Below are positions 33,201 through 36,807 of a DNA stretch of 36,807 nucleotides, piece by piece. The number at the start of each line of letters is the position of its first letter. Within the stretch, counting starts at the first letter, position 1. Source of the stretch: Stenotrophobium sp040387055 (GTDB taxonomy: Bacteria > Pseudomonadota > Gammaproteobacteria > Nevskiales > Nevskiaceae); assembly GCA_040387055.1 (NCBI GenBank), contig JAZKEM010000088.1, positions 1 to 36,807 of the forward strand, read 5' to 3'. The position numbers and the translations under genes are program-made. The notes below the pieces were generated by a model. That model did no database searches. It was not told where the DNA came from and saw only the letters and a program-made list of their open reading frames with translations.

Positions 33201-33777
33201 GAATACGCAGGATGCGCGTGGTGAGCGCGGCTTGGGTTTGGGCCTGGCGATTGTTGAACGCATCGTCCGCGTTCTGGAGCACCCTTTGATATTGCGCTCA
33301 CGCATTGGTCGCGGCAGCGTTTTTGCCGTGACGGTGCCGCTCGGCGACCGTGCGCGTATCAGCGTCGCGCCCAAGCGTACTGAGTTGCGTGATACCAGTG
33401 AAATTGTCGGCGCAAGAATTCTCTGCATCGAAAACGAACCTGCCGTTCTCGCAGGCATGCAAGCATTGCTGGAAGGTTGGGGTTGCTTGGTTTGGCCTGC
33501 GGCGGGATTGGCTGCTGCGCAGGCCTATCTCGACCCGCCTGATCTGGTGTTAGTGGATTATCACTTGGACAATGGTGAAGACGGCATTCATGTCGTGCGT
33601 GCGCTAAATGCGCAGTGGCAGCGCGAAGTGTCCGGCATTGTCATCACCGCAGATCACACTCTTGCTGCAAAAGAAGCCGCTGCCCTGCAGGGCTACGCGC
33701 TGTTGCCCAAACCGGTAAAGCCGGCTGCGCTGCGTGCGTTGATTTCGCGACTACTTTCGCAGCGTGATCATGAATAA
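30292..33777 (+). CDS. crbS: hybrid histidine kinase with SLC5 transporter domain, CrbS type
   Basis: CrbS-type kinases sense substrates through a sodium/solute-symporter (SLC5) domain and control acs with the response regulator CrbR. The 1161-residue protein has an N-terminal SSF region (about 1-510, 12 or 13 spans). A STAC-like linker follows (about 545-630), then a PAS domain (about 640-760, GVSVVDADLKLVAWNQRYVDLFGYP) and a coiled coil (765-800). The HisKA domain has phospho-acceptor H809 in AASHDLVQPLNAAR. The HATPase has N box LQNFLSNAIRYT and G boxes DSGPGIA and GLGLGLAI. A C-terminal receiver has D1089 in LVLVDYHLD. It differs from CbrA (no receiver); MxtR/CrbS and related kinases share this architecture. 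It is convergent with crbR, 12 bp apart. Confidence 0.85.
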   Translation: MLQNGLLFIISTVYVGLLFGIAHYGDRVAARVRLPTNKPWVYSLALGVYCTSWTYYGAVGRAATNGLDFLPIYLGPILIFVFGGSLIARIIQVGKRHNITSIADFIGARYGRHQSLAMLVTIIAVIGVLPYIALQLKAVAFSFDVMTGPSADFDNALPVALMLAVFAILFGTRQVVSTENHHGMMLAIAFESVIKLLAFLAVGLWACYGIFDGMGDAYTRALTLPQLTEPLLRGNWWLGFITQTLLAMAAIICLPRQFHVAVVENSGSSDLRTARWVFPLYLGLITLFVLPLAAAGLNSVQVGAADTYVLALPLAQNQGALALAVYIGGFSAATSMVIVASIALSTMLCNEVVMPILLRSRRLGLQHRQDLSGIIKLIRRIAILAIISMAYLYYRLFTGPGSLTSIGLLSFAAVAQFAPAIVGGIYWRRGAYSGAVAGILGGFIVWAWTLLLPALLSDSQAASSMLQNGPWGWSWLKPTALFGVDGLDVITHGALFSLLINIALYIAGSVFVAPGLRERLQVSRFLDEAAIVPPKQAVQRTANATVGDFQELLARFVGVERAAQLMDDYARRHGRVALYLNDRADAELARYTERLLAGALGAASARLLLASALKGRDMQVEDVIHLLDETSHVIQFNRELLHATLEHLAQGVSVVDADLKLVAWNQRYVDLFGYPQDLIFVGQPIEEVVRYNAERGLLGEGDSAVQVARRLEHMQAGHAHTHQRELADGTVLEIRGNPMPGGGYVTSYSDVSDYKRSERALQHSNETLEQRVAERTQELTALNLALVEAKSAAEHADESKTRFLAAASHDLVQPLNAARLFVSSLDRKTVPESAATLIGKIESSLNSAESLIGGLLDISRLDAHAQEVRLQHFPLSELLQPLAAEFEVLAREGGLRFRMVPSDVVVYSDMQLLRRVLQNFLSNAIRYTVHGSVLIGCRHTIGGVRIEVRDSGPGIATEKQREIFQEFRRLNTQDARGERGLGLGLAIVERIVRVLEHPLILRSRIGRGSVFAVTVPLGDRARISVAPKRTELRDTSEIVGARILCIENEPAVLAGMQALLEGWGCLVWPAAGLAAAQAYLDPPDLVLVDYHLDNGEDGIHVVRALNAQWQREVSGIVITADHTLAAKEAAALQGYALLPKPVKPAALRALISRLLSQRDHE

Positions 33778-33789
33778 ATTTATTAGACT

Positions 33790-34488
33790 TTATGCTGCTT
33801 CTGGCTCGCTGCCGGTTTCATCGTTCGACAACAAGCTCGCGTTCTCTGCTTGCAATAAGCGCTGCGCAAGAACAGCGGCTTGGGTGCGACTGTAGAGCCC
33901 GAGTTTTCGCAGCACGGCCGTCATATGCGCTTTGATGGTGGCTTCTGATACTTCGAGATCGCCAGCAATTTGTTTGTTGAGGCGGCCATCAGCCAGCATC
34001 AGCAGCACACGCAACTGTTGCGGTGTGAGGCTGGCGACGCGCTGCGCTAGTTCACGCTCTTTGTGCTCTTCGTCGTTGGCACTGGTTGCTGGGATATGTT
34101 CCGGTAGCCAGACGCCGCCATCGAGAACGCTGCGTAGCGCAGCGCCAATCTGTTCGATAGATGTTGATTTAGGAATGTAAGCCGCTGCGCCAAAATCCAA
34201 GGAGCGGCGGATCACTGCAGGCTCTTCGGTGGCGGAGACAATCGCAACAGGAATGGCCGGATATTGCGCTCGCAGATACACCAGCGATGAGAAGCCCTGT
34301 GCGCCGGGCATGTTCAGGTCTAGCAAGATCAAATCGGCATCGCTATTTTCGCTCGCGCTCTGTTGCAGGCTCTGAAAAGAAACCGCTTCGACAATGGTCA
34401 CGCCGGGCAATAGCTGCGTCACCGCTTCGCGCAAAGCAGAGCGAAACAGTGGGTGATCGTCGGCAATGATGAGTTTTGCGTTTTCCAT
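33790..34488 (-). CDS. crbR: LuxR/NarL-type response regulator, CrbR type
   Basis: A 232-residue two-component regulator. The receiver domain has the acidic pocket D10-D11, the phosphorylation site D57 in LLDLNMPG and K107 in AYIPKS. The C-terminal LuxR-type helix-turn-helix reads LTPQQLRVLLMLADGRLNKQIAGDLEVSEATIKAHMTAVLRKLGLYSRTQAAV. CrbR (ErdR/AgmR family) partners the SLC5-type hybrid kinase and activates acs in Vibrio and Pseudomonas. Here it is encoded tail-to-tail with the kinase, which makes the pairing strong. It is divergent from the porin, with a shared copy of the 16-bp motif. A TACAAG on the minus strand (34499 down to 34494) stands 31.5 bp from the motif centre, so it may control itself. 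Confidence 0.85.
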   Translation of the reverse strand: MENAKLIIADDHPLFRSALREAVTQLLPGVTIVEAVSFQSLQQSASENSDADLILLDLNMPGAQGFSSLVYLRAQYPAIPVAIVSATEEPAVIRRSLDFGAAAYIPKSTSIEQIGAALRSVLDGGVWLPEHIPATSANDEEHKERELAQRVASLTPQQLRVLLMLADGRLNKQIAGDLEVSEATIKAHMTAVLRKLGLYSRTQAAVLAQRLLQAENASLLSNDETGSEPEAA

Positions 34489-34522
34489 ACTCTCTTGTAG
34501 CGGCTAACGCGCCTGCGCCCCA

Positions 34523-34538
34523 TACGACTTTGGTCTAA
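34523..34538. promoter_or_regulatory. 16-bp motif between crbR and porin
   Basis: TACGACTTTGGTCTAA, identical to 30220-30235. A second element, GTCG-CATT-CGAC (34545-34556), follows 20 bp away centre to centre. Confidence 0.65.
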
Positions 34539-34561
34539 GCATACGTCGCATTCGACCTAAG

Positions 34562-34567
34562 GATAAT
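34562..34567 (+). promoter_or_regulatory. -10 box for the porin gene
   Basis: GATAAT matches TATAAT in 5 of 6 positions and begins 31.5 bp from the centre of the upstream motif. The -35 place (34539-34544, GCATAC) is poor, as expected at an activator-dependent promoter. The predicted start near 34574 leaves a 76-nt leader. Confidence 0.5.
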
Positions 34568-34649
34568 AGTGTTGTCGCTTCTATTCTCCGATGCTGACTG
34601 CGCATCGTTACGCACCCAAGCCGGTGCACCTTTATCAGGAGGAGAATAT

Positions 34650-35837
34650 ATGCCGCAGGATTTCCGCCATACCAACAGACTGATCGCAGGCGCCATCGGC
34701 GCCGTCATTCTCGCTGCCCCACTTGCTTCTGCATTTGCAGCCGATGTGCCCGATATCAAATTAACGTGGGGCGGATATATCAAGATCGATGTGTTGGCGA
34801 GTCGCTTTTCGGATGCCGCCGTAGCGCAGGGCAGTGGCCGTGATTTCTACGTACCAAATGCAGTGCCGGTCGCGCTGCCTGGCGCAGAAAGTGGTCACAC
34901 TTATCTCGATTCTCACGCCAAAGAAACGCGCTTGTTCTTTAAGGCGGATAGCGTGATTCAAGACCATAAAATCGGCGCTTATGTCGAAATGGATTTCCTG
35001 GTGAACCCAGGCGCGGGCAATGAGACCGTGACCAACGCATACAACCCGGGCCTGCGTCGCGCCTACATCACCTTTGATAATTTGCTGGTCGGCCAGGATT
35101 GGAGCACGTTCCAAAACCTCGGCGCTCTGCCCGAAGGCCTCGACTTTATCGGCCCAACTGAAGGCACCACCTTCGTGCGTCAACCGATGATTCGCTACAC
35201 CTGGAACAATCTGCAGGTGGCTTTGGAAAACCCGGAAACCACTGTTGCTGCCAATGCGGGTGCAACGTTTGCGAATACCGACGACAACTCGATCCCTGAT
35301 CTGGTGCTGCGCTACAACTTAAAGACCAGTAGCGCAGGCGATTATGCTTTTGCCGTATTGGCACGACAGTTGGCGGATCGCGGCACCGTTGGCGGTGCGC
35401 GCGCTACCAGCACCGGATTTGGCGGCACGCTCTCCGGCAAGATTCCCGTTTTCGGTACTGATGATGTCCGCTTCATGGTGAGCGGCGGTAGTGGCATAGG
35501 CCGTTATTTGGCGATCAACACGGTGGGCGATGCAGTGCTTGACGGCGCAGGAGACTTGCAGCGCCTCAAGGTCGTCAACGCCTTTGTGGCTTATCACCAT
35601 GCCTGGAATGAGCAGTGGCGCTCCAACTTCACGGTGTCGGCGCTAAAGGCTAGCAGCAATGCGAATCTCGGCGGAGCGGCGACTGAACGTGCCCAAAGCG
35701 CCAGCGTTAACCTGCTCTACTCACCGGTCCCCAAGCTCACCTTTGGCACGGAAATGCGCTACGCCAAGCGTACGACGATGGCCGATAACGACGGCACGTT
35801 GTCGCGTCTGCAGTTCTCAGCCAAGTACGCTTTCTAA
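34650..35837 (+). CDS. DcaP-family outer-membrane porin
   Basis: DcaP-type proteins are trimeric outer-membrane channels for dicarboxylates and other small acids. The 395-residue protein has a signal peptide (about 1-31; LIAGAIGAVILAAPLASAFA, then ADVPDIKL). The first barrel strand follows (KLTWGGYIKIDVLASRF), then family-like stretches ETRLFFKADS, LRRAYITFDNLLVGQDWSTF and PEGLDFIGPTEGTTFVRQPMIRY. The terminal strand ends in Phe (LQFSAKYAF), the outer-membrane insertion signal. The ATG at 34650 has an AGGAGGAG (34637-34644) 5 nt upstream, so the longer frame from 34569 is rejected. The activator motif upstream and the nearby MFS and acs genes suggest use for uptake of a short carboxylate. Confidence 0.85.
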   Translation: MPQDFRHTNRLIAGAIGAVILAAPLASAFAADVPDIKLTWGGYIKIDVLASRFSDAAVAQGSGRDFYVPNAVPVALPGAESGHTYLDSHAKETRLFFKADSVIQDHKIGAYVEMDFLVNPGAGNETVTNAYNPGLRRAYITFDNLLVGQDWSTFQNLGALPEGLDFIGPTEGTTFVRQPMIRYTWNNLQVALENPETTVAANAGATFANTDDNSIPDLVLRYNLKTSSAGDYAFAVLARQLADRGTVGGARATSTGFGGTLSGKIPVFGTDDVRFMVSGGSGIGRYLAINTVGDAVLDGAGDLQRLKVVNAFVAYHHAWNEQWRSNFTVSALKASSNANLGGAATERAQSASVNLLYSPVPKLTFGTEMRYAKRTTMADNDGTLSRLQFSAKYAF

Positions 35838-35860
35838 ATCTTTTTGTGTGCTCCCCCCTA

Positions 35861-35890
35861 GCCGCAGCCTTAGCGCTGCGGCATTTTTTT
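35861..35890 (+). terminator. intrinsic terminator after the porin gene
   Basis: GCCGCAGC (35861-35868) pairs with GCTGCGGC (35875-35882) over a 6-base loop, followed by seven T (35884-35890). Confidence 0.93.
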
Positions 35891-35946
35891 GCCTGCCATA
35901 CGTGTTGAGCTACACGGTAGACCTCATTCAAGTGGATAATGGGCGC

Positions 35947-36780
35947 ATGCATTACCGACATAGCTATCACGCGGGCAATTTCGCGGACGTGTTCAAGCAC
36001 GTGATCTTGTGCGGCCTGATCGCCGCGATGAACCGCAAGGACAAGCCTTGGTGCGCGCTGGACACGCACGCGGGTGCGGGCTTTTACGATCTTTCTGGTG
36101 AAGGCGCGATGCGCACCGGCGAATGGCGTGATGGCATTGCGCGGCTGGAAGGCATGGGCAATGCGCCTGAGCCGCTTGCCACCTTTTTGCGCATCGTGGC
36201 GGCAGGTAACGCACCGGGCAAAACGCTCTATTACCCTGGCTCGCCACAATTCATCGCGACTTTAGCGCGTGAAACGGATCGCATGATGTTCTGCGAAAAA
36301 GTGCCCGAAGTTGCCGAAGATCTGCGCCGTAATATGGGCCGCGATCCACGCATCGCTTTCCATCTGCGCGATGGTTATGAAGCGCATTCGCTGCTGCCGC
36401 CCGTTGAAAAGCGCGGGCTGATTCTGTTGGACCCGCCATTCGAGCGCACTGACGAATACGCCGCGCTCGCAGAGTTTGTACGCAAGAGCGTCGGACGTTT
36501 TGCCGGTGGCGTGTATGCCATTTGGTATCCGATCAAGAATCGTCATGCGGTCAATGGATTCTTGCGTCGCATAGGTCGCGAGATCGAGAAGCCATCTATC
36601 GCGTTCGAGTTTGATAATGGCGCTGAAGCTGAAGGCCAGATGCATGCTTGCGGTGTGCTGATCGTCAATCCGCCGTTCCAGATCGAGAAAGATTTGGCAG
36701 CAAGCCTCAACATCATTGAGCGCGAACTGGCGCAGGGGCCTAAGTCGAACTACACCGTGGATTGGGTTCGACCCGAGTAG
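35947..36780 (+). CDS. rlmJ: 23S rRNA (adenine2030-N6)-methyltransferase RlmJ
   Basis: RlmJ methylates A2030 in 23S rRNA. The 277-residue protein starts MHYRHSYHAGNFADVFKHVIL, the family hallmark (E. coli RlmJ is 280). It has the SAM-binding motif LDTHAGAGFYDL and the catalytic DPPF at D162 in LILLDPPFERTDEYAAL; the usual motif in the family is DPPY or DPPF. I chose the ATG at 35947; the frame is open back to 35659 through the porin region, but that extension is not family sequence. It follows the porin terminator by 56 bp and so has its own promoter. It is a housekeeping gene unrelated to the acetate region, and a REP-like element begins right after the stop. Confidence 0.95.
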   Translation: MHYRHSYHAGNFADVFKHVILCGLIAAMNRKDKPWCALDTHAGAGFYDLSGEGAMRTGEWRDGIARLEGMGNAPEPLATFLRIVAAGNAPGKTLYYPGSPQFIATLARETDRMMFCEKVPEVAEDLRRNMGRDPRIAFHLRDGYEAHSLLPPVEKRGLILLDPPFERTDEYAALAEFVRKSVGRFAGGVYAIWYPIKNRHAVNGFLRRIGREIEKPSIAFEFDNGAEAEGQMHACGVLIVNPPFQIEKDLAASLNIIERELAQGPKSNYTVDWVRPE

Positions 36781-36781
36781 C

Positions 36782-36807
36782 TGTAGGAGCGCCTCTTAGG
36801 CGCGATT
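36782..36807. repeat. REP-like element cut by window end
   Basis: TGTAGGAGCGCCTCTTAGGCGCGA and following bases carry the GTAGGAGCG head and a hairpin GCGCCT-CTT-AGGCGC. This is the layout of the REP sequences common in Pseudomonas and Xanthomonadales intergenic regions. Only one copy is seen here. Confidence 0.6.

Noticed and set aside
34569..34649. 27-residue N-terminal extension of the porin
   Set aside because: The ATG at 34650 has a near-ideal ribosome binding site and is followed by a normal signal peptide; the extension covers the -10 region.
35659..35946. 96-residue N-terminal extension of rlmJ
   Set aside because: It overlaps the porin and its terminator; the RlmJ family start MHYRHSYHAGN is at 35947.

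Overview
The window is a contiguous piece of a gammaproteobacterial chromosome. The evidence is the gmk-rpoZ-spoT-recG neighbourhood, rhlB opposite trxA-rho, a BioB/BioF/BioD cluster, a CoxB-CoxA-CtaG-CoxC oxidase locus and an SLC5-type sensor kinase of the CrbS family. Composition is even and moderately GC-rich. I see no IS, prophage, CRISPR array, tRNA or rRNA. The last bases resemble the REP-type repeats of Pseudomonas and Xanthomonadales. Genus-level placement is not possible from sequence reading alone; a Pseudomonas-, Xanthomonadales- or Nevskiales-like lineage is my best guess.

Layout: (1) 1-2175, the 3' part of a PrpR-type sigma-54 activator, then gmk and rpoZ ending in an intrinsic terminator. 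(2) 2185-6936, spoT from its own promoter, which may give a leaderless mRNA, then ridA and recG. (3) 6940-9449, a MerR-like regulator divergent from ubiA, with comF convergent to ubiA. (4) 9557-12788, a tightly overlapping biotin operon bioB-bioF-small membrane protein-bioD. (5) 12789-21548, the aerobic terminal oxidase locus: a 354-bp leader region with a Fur-like palindrome, a promoter and a terminator-like hairpin; coxB with a fused cytochrome c; coxA; a 46-residue small protein; ctaG; coxC; a convergent DUF2909-type protein; then SURF1, an SCO-like protein, heme A synthase and heme O synthase. (6) 21601-25138, rhlB divergent from trxA-rho, where Rho carries an unusual Asn/Gly-rich N-terminal extension. 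(7) 25155-35890, a carbon-uptake and acetate-activation region: acsA, a DapB-like oxidoreductase, an MHS-type MFS transporter, the hybrid kinase CrbS, the response regulator CrbR and a DcaP-type porin. (8) rlmJ and a REP-like end.

The most coherent new signal is in region 7. A 16-bp motif (TACGACTTTGGTCTAA, core GAC-N4-GTC) occurs identically upstream of crbS and in the crbR/porin divergent region. A perfect palindromic variant lies upstream of the MFS gene. In each case a -10-like hexamer begins exactly 31.5 bp from the centre of the motif. This suggests a local regulon in which CrbR activates uptake genes (porin, transporter) and perhaps its own sensor. Other points worth following are the His/Cys-rich tail of BioB, the Rho extension, the structured cox leader, possible leaderless starts of spoT and ubiA, and an SCO-like protein lacking an evident third copper ligand.
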